This document shows, in pieces, positions 56,097 to 64,000 of a stretch of DNA of 64,000 nucleotides. The position numbers were made by a program, and so were the translations under genes. The notes under the pieces were generated by a model that worked only from the letters and a program-made list of their open reading frames with translations, had not been told where the DNA came from and searched no databases. The stretch is from positions 248,001 through 312,000 of the forward strand of contig NZ_LMPG01000011.1 in the NCBI RefSeq assembly GCF_001423765.1, written 5' to 3'. Origin of the DNA: Sphingomonas sp. Leaf343. Its GTDB lineage: Bacteria; Pseudomonadota; Alphaproteobacteria; Sphingomonadales; Sphingomonadaceae. How positions within the stretch are numbered: position 1 is the stretch's first letter; every line of letters begins with the position of its first letter.

Positions 56097-56282
56097 TCGA
56101 CCGCAGCCCGCGCGACACTATCGTCGCGGCCGGTAGCTGACGCCTCGCGATCGTCGCGGTTCCGGCATTACGGCGGGCTTGTCCCGGCATCCCCGGTTCG
56201 CCACAACCGAACGGGCGGCGGGTGCGATGCCGCAAACGACGTTGACGATACGGGAAACACATCGGATGAGCCGCCACTGCCG

Positions 56283-57038
56283 ATGACCCTCCACAGCCTT
56301 CCGCTCTTCGTCCGCCTCGCCGGTCGTCCCGTGATCCTGCTGGGCGAGGGCGAGGCCGCCGACGCCAAGCGCCGCCTGCTCGACCGAGCCGGTGCGACCG
56401 TCGTCGGCGAGGATGCGCCGGCCGCGCTTGCGATCGTCGCGCTCGATGACGAGGAGGAGGCGCTGGCCGCCGTCGCCCGGCTGAAAGCGCGTGGCATCCT
56501 CGTCAATGCCGTCGATCGCCCCGATCACTGCGACTTCACGCTGCCGGCGATCGTCGACCGCGATCCGGTGCTGGTCGCGATCGGGACGGGCGGCGTCTCC
56601 GCCGGCCTCGCCGCGGCGTTGCGTCAGCGGCTGGAGACGCTGCTCCCCGCGTCGCTCGGCACGCTGGCGAGGGGGCTGCACGCCGGCCGCGCGACGCTGC
56701 GCGCGCGCTTCCCCGACGGCGGCGAGCGGCGGCGCGCCATCGCCGCTGCGCTCGCCCCCGCCGGCCCGCTCGATCCACTGGAGGAGCGGGACGTCGCCGC
56801 ATGGCTCGCCGACCCCGTGGCACCGCCACCGGCGACGCTGATCCGCATCGCGCTGACCTCGTCCGACCCCGACGACCTGACCTTGCGTCAGGCGAGGCTG
56901 CTCGCTTCCGCCGACCGCGTTTTCCACGCCGCCGACGTGCCGCGCGCGATCCTCGACCGCGCCCGCGCGGACGCCGCCCGCATCATGGCCGAACCCATCG
57001 ACGAACCCGGCCTGTCGATCCGGCTGGACATGCAATGA
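56283..57038 (+). CDS. CysG-like siroheme synthase, shortened
   Basis: 251 residues. The N-terminal 150 residues are a precorrin-2 dehydrogenase/ferrochelatase domain (RLAGRPVILLGEGEAADAKR, VNAVDRPDHCDFTLPAIVDR, VAIGTGGVSAGLAAALRQRL). The last 60 residues resemble the start of the SAM-dependent uroporphyrinogen methyltransferase domain (SSDPDDLTLRQARLLASADR) but stop there, so the methyltransferase part is incomplete. A full methyltransferase must be encoded elsewhere. The stop overlaps the zntB start as ATGA. Confidence 0.82.
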   Translation: MTLHSLPLFVRLAGRPVILLGEGEAADAKRRLLDRAGATVVGEDAPAALAIVALDDEEEALAAVARLKARGILVNAVDRPDHCDFTLPAIVDRDPVLVAIGTGGVSAGLAAALRQRLETLLPASLGTLARGLHAGRATLRARFPDGGERRRAIAAALAPAGPLDPLEERDVAAWLADPVAPPPATLIRIALTSSDPDDLTLRQARLLASADRVFHAADVPRAILDRARADAARIMAEPIDEPGLSIRLDMQ

Positions 57039-57988
57039 GGGCGTATTGCTACCGGATCGTCGATGGGCAGGCGGAGGCGATCGACCTCGACCGCGCGATG
57101 GCGGAGCATTGCCAGCTGGTTTGGGTGCACCTGCCGCAGATCGATGACGAGACGATCGCATGGCTGCACGATACCGCTCGGCTCGACGACTATATCGTCG
57201 ACGCGCTGACCGCGACGGAGACGCGCCCCCGGTGCGAGGCGATCGGCCACGGCGCGTTCCTGAACCTGCGCGGCCGGTCGCACGATCCGCTCGACAGTTC
57301 GGATCTGCTGGCGTCGGTCCGCATCTGGGCCGTGAAGGGCCGCTGCTATTCGGTCACGCGCAAGCCGATGATCGCGGTCGGCGTGGTCAAGGAAGAGGTA
57401 GCGAAGGGCGAGATCCGCGATCCCGGCGACCTCATCACCGCGTTCGCCGCGGCGATCACCAACGATCTCGACCCCGATGTCGCCGATCTCGGCGACCAGC
57501 TGGACGATTGCGAGGAGCGGCTGGACCCCAACCGCGTCTTCGACCTGCGTCGCACCGTCAGCAAGGTGCGGGTCGCGGCGATCACCTATCGCCGCTTCCT
57601 CAGTCCGCAGCGGGCGGCGCTGGAGAAGCTGGCGGCGTTGCCCGGCGACTGGCTGGGCGACGACGACCGCCTCCACATCGCCGCCGCTGCCGACCGCGCG
57701 GCGCGCATGGCCGAGGAACTGGAGTCGATCCGCGAACGCTCCGCGCTGATGCACGAGACGCTGTCCGACCTGCGCGCGGAGCAGATCGACAGCCGCTCGC
57801 TCGTCATCTCGATCGTGGCGATGGTGTTCCTGCCGCTGACCTTCCTGACTGGCCTGTACGGCATGAACGTCGAGGGGCTGCCGTTCGCGAAGGAGCCATG
57901 GGCGTTCGACATGGTCGCGGGCATGTGCCTCGCGATTTCGGTGGGGGTGATCGGCTGGTTCCTGCGCAAGCACTGGTTTTCGGGGTGA
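57035..57988 (+). CDS. zntB: CorA-family zinc/magnesium transporter
   Basis: 317 residues. Long soluble helical funnel, then two C-terminal spans; the loop signature GMN is in FLTGLYGMNVEGLPFA, after LVISIVAMVFLPLTFLTG. The ZntB branch is suggested by the length and the C-terminal WFLRKHWF. Moves zinc or other divalent cations. It overlaps the CysG-like gene, so co-translation is likely. Confidence 0.88.
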   Translation: MRAYCYRIVDGQAEAIDLDRAMAEHCQLVWVHLPQIDDETIAWLHDTARLDDYIVDALTATETRPRCEAIGHGAFLNLRGRSHDPLDSSDLLASVRIWAVKGRCYSVTRKPMIAVGVVKEEVAKGEIRDPGDLITAFAAAITNDLDPDVADLGDQLDDCEERLDPNRVFDLRRTVSKVRVAAITYRRFLSPQRAALEKLAALPGDWLGDDDRLHIAAAADRAARMAEELESIRERSALMHETLSDLRAEQIDSRSLVISIVAMVFLPLTFLTGLYGMNVEGLPFAKEPWAFDMVAGMCLAISVGVIGWFLRKHWFSG

Positions 57989-57999
57989 CCCCTGAAATC

Positions 58000-58019
58000 C
58001 CCTCCTCGAAGGGGGAGGG
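58000..58019. terminator. Short hairpin between zntB and crtB
   Basis: CCCTCC and GGAGGG pair across eight bases between the two convergent stops. A weak candidate bidirectional terminator. Confidence 0.35.
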
Positions 58020-58029
58020 AGTGTCGGGC

Positions 58030-58977
58030 TCAATTCGGCCGCCGCCACAATCCCGCCGGCCGCACCACATCCGCGTACAAATCTTGCCGCCGAGCCGCCT
58101 CGCGCCCCGCCCGCGCGATAAATCCCAGCTTCTGCGTGCCCGAGGTGCTGACCCGCCGGTCCCACGCCCTCTCGCCCCGCGCCGCGACCTCGCGCCCGAT
58201 CGCACCATAGATCGCTGCCGCCGCCAGCACGGCCCAGGCCGACCGGAACGACAGCGCCGGCGTGCCACCCCGCGCGCTCGCCTCGAACGCCGCCGCCTTC
58301 TCCGCCAGCCGTGCGCCGAGCCGCGCCAACGCCGCGCGGTTGCCCGGCTCCAGCAACGTCGCCTCGGTCAGGCCGACTTCGGCGAGCCATGCGGCGGGCA
58401 GGTAGCAGCGCCCCGCCTCCGCATCCTCGCGCACGTCGCGGGCGATGTTCGCCAGCTGGAACGCCATGCCCAGATCGCAGGCGCGGTCCAGCGTGGCTTC
58501 GTCCTCCGGCGGCACCCCCATGACGACCGCCATCATGCAGCCGACGACGCCGGCGACGTGGTAGCAATAGCGGTACAGGTCGTCCTCCGTCGCCGGCCGC
58601 CATTCTTCCGCATCCAGCGCGAAGCCGGCGATCAGGTCGCGGGCGAACGCCGGCGGCAACCGCGTCTCCGCCGCCACAATTCGCAACGCGTCGAACGCCG
58701 GATCGCCGACGACCCGCCCGGCCAGCGCCGCCTCGGTCTTCGCGGACAGCTCCGCCAGCCGCGCCGGCGCGTTCTCGACAGGGCTCATGCCGTGGCCGTG
58801 ATCCTGCCCGTCGGCGATGTCGTCGCAGCGCCGGCACCACGCATAGAGCAGCCATGCCCGCTGCCGCGTCTGCGGATCGAACAGCAGGGATGCGGCGGCG
58901 AAGCTCTTCGATCCGCGCGCGATCGATTCATGCGCGGTCGCGACGATCGCGTCGCGCGTGGGCAGCGAAGCGGTCAA
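58030..58977 (-). CDS. crtB: Phytoene synthase
   Basis: 315 residues. Joins two geranylgeranyl diphosphate to phytoene, the first carotenoid step. Both aspartate-rich motifs are visible: RRCDDIADG and ANIARDVREDAEAGRCYLP, with the opening SIARGSKSFAAASLLFD. The start is a TTG at 58977 that overlaps the LOG stop as TTGA. crtI and crtY lie upstream on the same strand, separated by the LOG gene and a foreign-looking gene. Confidence 0.95.
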   Translation of the reverse strand: MTASLPTRDAIVATAHESIARGSKSFAAASLLFDPQTRQRAWLLYAWCRRCDDIADGQDHGHGMSPVENAPARLAELSAKTEAALAGRVVGDPAFDALRIVAAETRLPPAFARDLIAGFALDAEEWRPATEDDLYRYCYHVAGVVGCMMAVVMGVPPEDEATLDRACDLGMAFQLANIARDVREDAEAGRCYLPAAWLAEVGLTEATLLEPGNRAALARLGARLAEKAAAFEASARGGTPALSFRSAWAVLAAAAIYGAIGREVAARGERAWDRRVSTSGTQKLGFIARAGREAARRQDLYADVVRPAGLWRRPN

Positions 58978-59555
58978 AGATCCCCGACCGACATCCGCAC
59001 GATCGGCTGCGTCGGCACGTGCTTCGCCATCCGCTCCAGCAGAACGTCCAGCGTATCCGCGACGATCAGCAGGTCGCGGTGCTGCGGCCGCAGGAAGCCG
59101 GTCTGCGCCATCGTCCCCCAGAATGCGATCAGATGCTCGTAGTAATTGGCGGTGTTGAGCAACCCCACCGGGTCGGCGTGATAGCCGAGCTGCGCCCAGC
59201 TCAGCGCCTCCCACAATTCGTCCATCGTGCCGGTGCCGCCCGGAATCGTGACGAAGCCGTCCGACAATTCGGTGAACAGCGCCTTCCTCTGATGCATGCC
59301 GGTGACCACGTGCAGTTCGGTCAGCCCACGGTGCGCCACCTCCGCATGGACCAGCGCCTGCGGGATGACGCCGATGACCTCGCCGCCCGCCGCAAGCGCC
59401 GCATCGGCGATTGCCCCCATCAACCCCAGCCGCCCGCCGCCGTAGACGATTCCGATTCGCCGCTCGGCCAGCGTCCGCCCGACCTCCCGCGCGGAATCGA
59501 TGAACACGGGATCGGCCGGCGTCGCGGAGCCGCAGTAGATGGCGAGGCGCTTCAT
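58974..59555 (-). CDS. LOG-family nucleoside 5'-monophosphate phosphoribohydrolase
   Basis: 193 residues. The signature PGGTGTMDELWEALSW and GIVYGGGRLGLMGAIAD are clear. LOG proteins release the base from (cytokinin) nucleotide monophosphates; many bacterial ones have a housekeeping role. The start MKRLAIYCGS at 59555 is preferred. Translationally coupled to crtB. Confidence 0.92.
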   Translation of the reverse strand: MKRLAIYCGSATPADPVFIDSAREVGRTLAERRIGIVYGGGRLGLMGAIADAALAAGGEVIGVIPQALVHAEVAHRGLTELHVVTGMHQRKALFTELSDGFVTIPGGTGTMDELWEALSWAQLGYHADPVGLLNTANYYEHLIAFWGTMAQTGFLRPQHRDLLIVADTLDVLLERMAKHVPTQPIVRMSVGDL

Positions 59556-59632
59556 GCTGCGCGGGTTAGGGGATGAGGACGGGAGCGGCAAGGGTGGGGT
59601 GGTCGGGGATGTGGGTTGAGTCGTCAGAGATA

Positions 59633-59647
59633 TGCATCATGGATGCA
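59633..59647. repeat. Palindrome of the TGCATC family
   Basis: TGCATC-ATG-GATGCA, a perfect 6-bp inverted repeat left of the low-GC gene. It shares the TGATGCA/TGCATCA word with the flanking 28-bp repeats. Confidence 0.6.
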
Positions 59648-59670
59648 CCCGGTGTTCTGTGATTAGTTCA

Positions 59671-59698
59671 TGATGCAGAACTCGTGAATTTTGCATCA
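59671..59698. repeat. 28-bp flanking repeat, left copy
   Basis: TGATGCA and TGCATCA arms around 14 bp; the interior shares ACT, T and AATT positions with the right copy at 60202-60229. It lies 44 bp before the low-GC lipoprotein gene. Confidence 0.75.
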
Positions 59699-59742
59699 CG
59701 CGCACCGTTGCCGGAACTGTACCGCCAAGCCATGATGCAATT

Positions 59743-60156
59743 ATGGCTCGCTGGCTGCTCATCCTGATATCTGCTGGAGGGATGGCACTCTCGGGGTGCA
59801 ATCAGACACCGAAAACCTATAGCGCCGCCTGCGCTGTTCCCCTGCCTGGCTGGGGAACAGAAAAGAACGGCATCGGCCACCTCCTTCCCGTAATGTCTGT
59901 CTTCTTGGCCTCAGACGGTACGGTACTCTGGAACAAGGCCACGACATCAAACGAGAAACTGCGTTCATACGTGAACGAGGCAAGCGGCCTTAATCCAGTG
60001 CCGCAGATCGTGCTTGAAGTCTCTCCAGCGGCATCTTGCGACAGGGTCCGCGAAGTTCGCTTGATTATGGACAGCGCACCTATGTGCAAAGGCCCTCATT
60101 CTCGCTGTAGCGAGGGGTGGAATCCCAAGGAGTGGCCAATGTTCGGCGGTCCGTAA
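59743..60156 (+). CDS. Low-GC hypothetical lipoprotein in the carotenoid locus
   Basis: 137 residues. Signal with lipobox LSGC (ISAGGMALSGCNQTPKTY), then a secreted domain with cysteines in SAACAVPLPGWG, ASCDRVREV, MCKGPHSRCSE. I do not recognise a family. It is on the opposite strand to all crt genes, clearly less GC-rich than they are, and enclosed by two 28-bp repeats. It probably arrived by transfer. Confidence 0.75.
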   Translation: MARWLLILISAGGMALSGCNQTPKTYSAACAVPLPGWGTEKNGIGHLLPVMSVFLASDGTVLWNKATTSNEKLRSYVNEASGLNPVPQIVLEVSPAASCDRVREVRLIMDSAPMCKGPHSRCSEGWNPKEWPMFGGP

Positions 60157-60201
60157 ACGATCCTGATACCAGTGGACCCTTCCAGCGTTGCGCCTCTACC
60201 C

Positions 60202-60229
60202 TGATGCAAAACTTTTAAATTATGCATCA
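60202..60229. repeat. 28-bp flanking repeat, right copy
   Basis: Same TGATGCA/TGCATCA arms and length as the copy at 59671-59698. It lies 13 bp beyond the crtI stop. Confidence 0.75.
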
Positions 60230-60242
60230 CCCCGCCGAACCC

Positions 60243-61715
60243 TCACCCCTCCAGCATCAACCTCGCGGTCGCCTTCGCACTCCCCACCACGCCGGGAATG
60301 CCCGCGCCCGGATGCGTGCCGGCCCCCACGAAATACAGGTTCGGGATCGCGTCGTCGCGGTTGTGGACGCGGAAATATGCGCTCTGCGTCAGCACCGGTT
60401 CCAGCGAGAAGGCGCTGCCCAGATGCGCGTTCAGGTCCTGCGCGAAGTCGCTGGGCGCGTAGTGGAACTTGGTGACGATGCGCTCGTGGATGTCCGGGAT
60501 CAGGCGGCGGCCGACCTCGTCGATGATCCGCTTTTCCAGGATCGGGCCGATTTCCGCCCAGTCGACCGGGAACTTGCCCATGTGCGGCACCGGCGCGAGC
60601 GCATAGAAGGTCGACATCCCCTCCGGCGCGAGGCTGGGATCGGTGACGGTCGGGTGGTGCAGGTAGAGCGAGAAATCCTCGCTCAGCACGCCGTGATCGT
60701 AAATGTCCTCCAGCAGGCCCTTATAGCGCGGGCCGAACAGGATCATGTGGTGCGGCACGCCCGGCCACGTGCCCTTGATGCCGAAATGCACGACGAACAG
60801 TGACGGGCTGTACGACTTGCGCTCCAGCTTCGCCTTCGTCCGCTGCGAACTGCGCGAATCGACCAGCAGGTCGCGATAGGCGTGCATGATGTCGGCGTTG
60901 GCCGCGACCATGTCCGCATCCGCGCGCCAGCCGCTTTCGCAAGCCACGCCCGTCGCGCGGTCGCCCAGCGTCTCGATCTTCGCGACCGGATCGCCGAGGC
61001 GCAGCACGCCGCCGATCCGCTCGAACTGCGCGACCATGCCGGCGATCAGCCGGTTGGTACCGCCCTTCGCGAACCAGACGCCGCCGTCGCGTTCCAGCTT
61101 GTGGATGAGCGCGTAGATCGCGCTGGTGGTCATCGGGTTGCCGCCGACCAGCAGCGTGTGGAACGACAGCGCCTCGCGCAGCTTCTCCGACTTCACGAAG
61201 CCCGACACGACCGAATAGACCGACCGCCACGCCTGATATTTGGCCAGCGCCGGGGCCGCCTTTATCATCGACGCGAAGTCGAGGAACGCGACATGGCCCA
61301 GCTTCTCATACCCCTCATGGAAGACGCCGGCGGAGTATTTCAGGAACTTCTGATATCCCTCCCAGTCGCCGGGATGCAGCTTCTCGATCTCCGCGCGCAG
61401 CACGGTGTCGTCGTTGGTATAGTCGAAATTGGTACCGTCGGGCCAGTTGAGGCGGTAGAACGGCGACACCGGCTCCAGCGTGACATCGTCGGCCATCGTC
61501 CGGCCGGTCAGCTGCCACAATTCTTCCAGACACGCCGGATCGGTAATGACCGTCGGCCCGGCGTCGAAGGTGAAGCCGTCGCGCTCCCAGTAATAGGCGC
61601 GCCCGCCCGGCTTGTCCCGCGCCTCGACGATCGTCGTCTGTACGCCTGCCGATTGCAGCCGGATGCCGAGCGCCAGCCCGCCGAATCCCGCACCGATCAC
61701 TACCGCCGTCGTCAT
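60243..61715 (-). CDS. crtI: Phytoene desaturase (lycopene-forming)
   Basis: 490 residues, FAD-dependent. Converts phytoene to lycopene at the membrane. Dinucleotide fold TAVVIGAGFGGLALGIRLQS with FDAGPTVITDP, and the C-terminal bacterial-type phytoene dehydrogenase signature NLYFVGAGTHPGAGIPGVVG. The start overlaps the crtY stop (ATGA). Confidence 0.96.
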   Translation of the reverse strand: MTTAVVIGAGFGGLALGIRLQSAGVQTTIVEARDKPGGRAYYWERDGFTFDAGPTVITDPACLEELWQLTGRTMADDVTLEPVSPFYRLNWPDGTNFDYTNDDTVLRAEIEKLHPGDWEGYQKFLKYSAGVFHEGYEKLGHVAFLDFASMIKAAPALAKYQAWRSVYSVVSGFVKSEKLREALSFHTLLVGGNPMTTSAIYALIHKLERDGGVWFAKGGTNRLIAGMVAQFERIGGVLRLGDPVAKIETLGDRATGVACESGWRADADMVAANADIMHAYRDLLVDSRSSQRTKAKLERKSYSPSLFVVHFGIKGTWPGVPHHMILFGPRYKGLLEDIYDHGVLSEDFSLYLHHPTVTDPSLAPEGMSTFYALAPVPHMGKFPVDWAEIGPILEKRIIDEVGRRLIPDIHERIVTKFHYAPSDFAQDLNAHLGSAFSLEPVLTQSAYFRVHNRDDAIPNLYFVGAGTHPGAGIPGVVGSAKATARLMLEG

Positions 61716-62872
61716 GCCCTTGCCCTCATCAATGCGCGCACCGCACGTCCGATCGGGACCGGCGGCTTGCCCACCAGCACCCGCGCCTTGTCCTTCAGCG
61801 TCGACGTTCCCGCGTAGAAGCGCCCGATCAGCCCCGGATCGAGCCGGTAGAAGCGTTCGAGCACGCGGTAGCGTTCCTCCGGCTCGGCGGCGCGGAACAG
61901 CATCGTGTCGAGCATCCGGTAGAAGCCGCGCGCGTCCCACGTCTGCTTCGCCAGCCCGTGCGTCAGCGTGTGCAGCGCCTCGCCGGAGAAGTCGCGCTGC
62001 GCGACTATCGCGGCGGCGGTGCGGATCGCGTCGGGCAGCGAATAGCCGGTGGTCGGGTGGAACAGCCCCGCGCGCATCCCCGCCTTCGCGGTCTTCGCGC
62101 CGCCGGAGCGCCAATATCCCTCGAAATCGCCGCCCATCGCCACGGGAAGCACGCCCGATTCCTCGCGCACGATGCTGCCGCGCCACTCCTGAGCCTCCGC
62201 ATAGCGATCCAGCCGCGGTTCGATGGCCCGGCGGTTCAACTCAGCCTTGTCGCTGTAATAGGTGTCCTCGACGAAGATGCGCCGTTCGGAAAACGGCAGG
62301 ACATAGACGAAGCGGTATCCGTCGATCTGCTTGACGGTGGCGTCCATCACCACCGGCCGCTCGCGCCTATGAGGCGCGTCCAGCGCGATTTCCCGCCCGA
62401 CGAATTTCTGCCAGCCCAGGTCGAGCATCGACAGATCGCCGGTGCCGCGCGCGTCGATGACGCCGCCCGCCTCGATCCGGTCTCCATCCGCCAGCACGAC
62501 GCCGGTCGCCGACACGCCCGGCGCCTTCCGCCCCAGCATCAGCCGTTCGGGCGGCAAGGCGGCGCGCACCTCCCGGTCCAGCGCGCTGCTCTCGATCGAA
62601 TAATAGGTCGCGTCGATCGTCCGCGCGTGATGCGGAAAGGCGACGTCGTAGCCGCGCCAGCCATAGGTCACCATCGGCTCGACGATCCAGCGATCCGCCG
62701 CCGCCACGTCGCTGCCGAAGAACGACCAGAGGTGGTTGCCGCCGACGCTGTCGCCGCCGTCGATCAGCCGAACGTCGAGGTCCGGGTGCCGCTTCGCCAG
62801 TGCGAGCGCGATCAGCCCGCCGGCAAGACCGGCGCCGACGATCGCGACGTCGCAGGAGATGGTGGTGGCCAT
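61712..62872 (-). CDS. crtY: Lycopene beta-cyclase
   Basis: 386 residues. Cyclises both ends of lycopene to give beta-carotene. FAD motif CDVAIVGAGLAGGLIALALA, then GNHLWSFF, TYGWRGYDVAFPHHARTI and FVYVLPFSERRIFVEDTYYS, as in bacterial CrtY. First gene of the crtY-crtI unit. It diverges from a GNAT gene across 79 bp. Confidence 0.96.
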   Translation of the reverse strand: MATTISCDVAIVGAGLAGGLIALALAKRHPDLDVRLIDGGDSVGGNHLWSFFGSDVAAADRWIVEPMVTYGWRGYDVAFPHHARTIDATYYSIESSALDREVRAALPPERLMLGRKAPGVSATGVVLADGDRIEAGGVIDARGTGDLSMLDLGWQKFVGREIALDAPHRRERPVVMDATVKQIDGYRFVYVLPFSERRIFVEDTYYSDKAELNRRAIEPRLDRYAEAQEWRGSIVREESGVLPVAMGGDFEGYWRSGGAKTAKAGMRAGLFHPTTGYSLPDAIRTAAAIVAQRDFSGEALHTLTHGLAKQTWDARGFYRMLDTMLFRAAEPEERYRVLERFYRLDPGLIGRFYAGTSTLKDKARVLVGKPPVPIGRAVRALMRARA

Positions 62873-62951
62873 GGAGCGCTCCGCCTAGCGCGTTTCGCGG
62901 CGACACGGAAAATCTTTCCGTGTCCGCACCATCCTGCATTACCATCCGGCG

Positions 62952-63482
62952 ATGACAACGCCGATCCTGTCCACCCCGCGCCTGACGCTGGTCCCCCACG
63001 ACGCGCGCGATCTGGACGAGATGGCGGCGATGCACGCCGACCCCGGCTTCTACGCGTCGCTCTCCGGCAAGCCGACTCCGCGGGAGGAGGTGTGGCACCG
63101 GCTGCTCCGTTATATCGGCCATTGGCGGGTCGCCGGTTACGGCCACTGGATCGTGCGCGAGACCATCGGCGGCGAGTATCTGGGCGAGGTCGGCTTGATG
63201 GATTCGCGGCGCGGCATGATCCCGGATTTCGAAGGCGTGCCGGAGGCTGGCTGGGGCTTTCGTGGGATGGCGCAGGGCAGGGGCTTCGCGCAGGAGGCGC
63301 TGGCGGCGTTGTTCGACTGGGCGGATCCGCGCCTGCCGCGCACGGTCTGCATCATCGATCACGACAATATGCCGTCGCGCCGGCTGGCGGAGAGAATTGG
63401 TTATCGTACGTTCGCGGACGGGCAATATCGCGACAAGCCGATCCTGGTTCTCGACCGCGTGTCGAACCGGGACACGAGGTGA
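62952..63482 (+). CDS. GNAT family N-acetyltransferase
   Basis: 176 residues of the RimJ/RimL type: LSTPRLTLVPHDARDLDEMA, GHWIVRETIGGEYLGEVGL, the acetyl-CoA loop RGMAQGRGFAQEALAAL and IDHDNMPSRRLAERIGY. Substrate unknown. It diverges from crtY. Confidence 0.9.
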   Translation: MTTPILSTPRLTLVPHDARDLDEMAAMHADPGFYASLSGKPTPREEVWHRLLRYIGHWRVAGYGHWIVRETIGGEYLGEVGLMDSRRGMIPDFEGVPEAGWGFRGMAQGRGFAQEALAALFDWADPRLPRTVCIIDHDNMPSRRLAERIGYRTFADGQYRDKPILVLDRVSNRDTR

Positions 63483-63546
63483 TCCGATCGTTGGCGCGGT
63501 CGGCACGCCATGCTAACGGCGTGGCGTCTGAGGGAAAGATTCGGTC

Positions 63547-64000
63547 ATGCTGGATGCCCAGAGCGAGGCCGCACGCCTCGCGACGCTGAAGGAATACGGG
63601 CTGCTCGACACGCCGCCGGAGGCCGCGTTCGACGTCATCGTGCAGGAAGCGGCAACGGTCACCAATACGCCCATCGCGATGATCTCGCTGGTGGATGACG
63701 GGCGGCAATGGTTCAAGGCGGCGGTCGGCGTCGATCACCGCGAAAACCCGATCGAGGAATCGATCTGCGCCCATGCGATCCGCGCCGACGACCTGTTCAC
63801 CGTCGCCGATGCCAGCACCGACGCCCGTTTCCGCGACATCCCGGCGGTGGCGCGGGAGGGGGGCATCCGCTTCTACGCGGGCGCGCCGCTCCGCATGCGC
63901 AACGGCGCGAAGCTCGGCACGCTGTGCGTGATCGACGTCGCCCCGCGCGACGACCTCGATCCCGAGGAACGCACCGCCCTCGAACTGCTCGCCCGACGCA
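63547..64000 (+). CDS. GAF-domain protein, N-terminal part (gene runs off the window end)
   Basis: 151 residues visible, no stop before the edge. One GAF domain: NTPIAMISLVDDGRQWFKAA, ESICAHAIRADDLFTVADAS, RFYAGAPLRMRNGAKLGTLC. It is closely similar to the GAF domain of the HWE kinase at 9720-11255. Proteins with this head usually continue into a histidine kinase or diguanylate cyclase; which one cannot be told here. Confidence 0.85.
   Translation, partial: MLDAQSEAARLATLKEYGLLDTPPEAAFDVIVQEAATVTNTPIAMISLVDDGRQWFKAAVGVDHRENPIEESICAHAIRADDLFTVADASTDARFRDIPAVAREGGIRFYAGAPLRMRNGAKLGTLCVIDVAPRDDLDPEERTALELLARR

Overview
The window is GC-rich chromosomal DNA of an alphaproteobacterium, most likely a yellow-pigmented sphingomonad (Sphingomonas or a close relative). 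The evidence is the crtY-crtI and crtB carotenoid genes, a COQ9-type ubiquinone protein, an HWE-family histidine kinase, Tat-dependent CopA with CopB, lysA preceded by argH and a small lipoprotein gene, many ATGA/GTGA start-stop overlaps, and housekeeping proteins of alphaproteobacterial type. No phage, plasmid or transposase genes are visible. Most genes are core metabolism, with small accessory pockets between them.

Layout. 1-1606: mrcA (cut by the window edge) and msrB. 1638-4455: a three-gene type III polyketide cassette (synthase, methyltransferase, FAD oxidoreductase), then a small ORF whose Shine-Dalgarno lies in a strong dyad, and a divergent MarR-like gene. 5482-9259: tyrA-hisC diverging from metX-metW. 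9256-11255: a 16-codon ORF joining metW to a receiver-only regulator, convergent with an HWE kinase. 11261-13978: feoA-feoB-ssb behind a Fur-like site. 14217-15830: a cyclooxygenase-like heme dioxygenase, facing coq9 and an EamA permease. 17726-24209: ene-reductase, riboflavin genes (ribD-E-BA-H) and a TonB-like protein. 24327-30514: gltX, prs, PilZ, sucC, etfB-etfA. 30480-32359: an acyl desaturase diverging from an ArsR-NTPase fusion across two palindromic operators. 32465-38451: a serine hydrolase, two small ORFs, tRNA-Gln(CUG), ppx-rlmE, rpoZ and a phospholipase D-type cardiolipin synthase. 38495-41433: copA-copB. 41430-46710: a phospholipid-type methyltransferase, a monooxygenase-MFS-DUF2007 run, then glnK-amtB behind a consensus sigma-54 promoter, and a cyclophilin. 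46867-50706: DUF4173 membrane protein with an OmpR-type two-component pair. 50835-57988: tlpA-like/argH with overlapping start codons, the small lipoprotein, lysA, a PHP metallohydrolase, a shortened CysG-like protein and zntB. 58030-62872: crtB with a LOG gene, then a lower-GC lipoprotein gene between 28-bp repeats, then crtI-crtY. The window ends with a GNAT gene and a truncated GAF-domain gene.

Working connections. CrtB makes phytoene, CrtI desaturates it to lycopene and CrtY cyclises it to beta-carotene. GlnK and AmtB form a nitrogen-sensing uptake pair. FeoA/FeoB import Fe(II), and the heme dioxygenase reads away from the same Fur-like region. EtfAB and SucC belong to respiratory and TCA metabolism. 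The features most worth following are the ArsR-NTPase/desaturase locus with its twin operators, the bacterial cyclooxygenase homologue, the Shine-Dalgarno-sequestering dyad before a gene with no standard start, and the repeat-bounded gene inside the carotenoid locus.

All coordinates and translations were read by eye. No database search was possible, so family names rest on recognised motifs.
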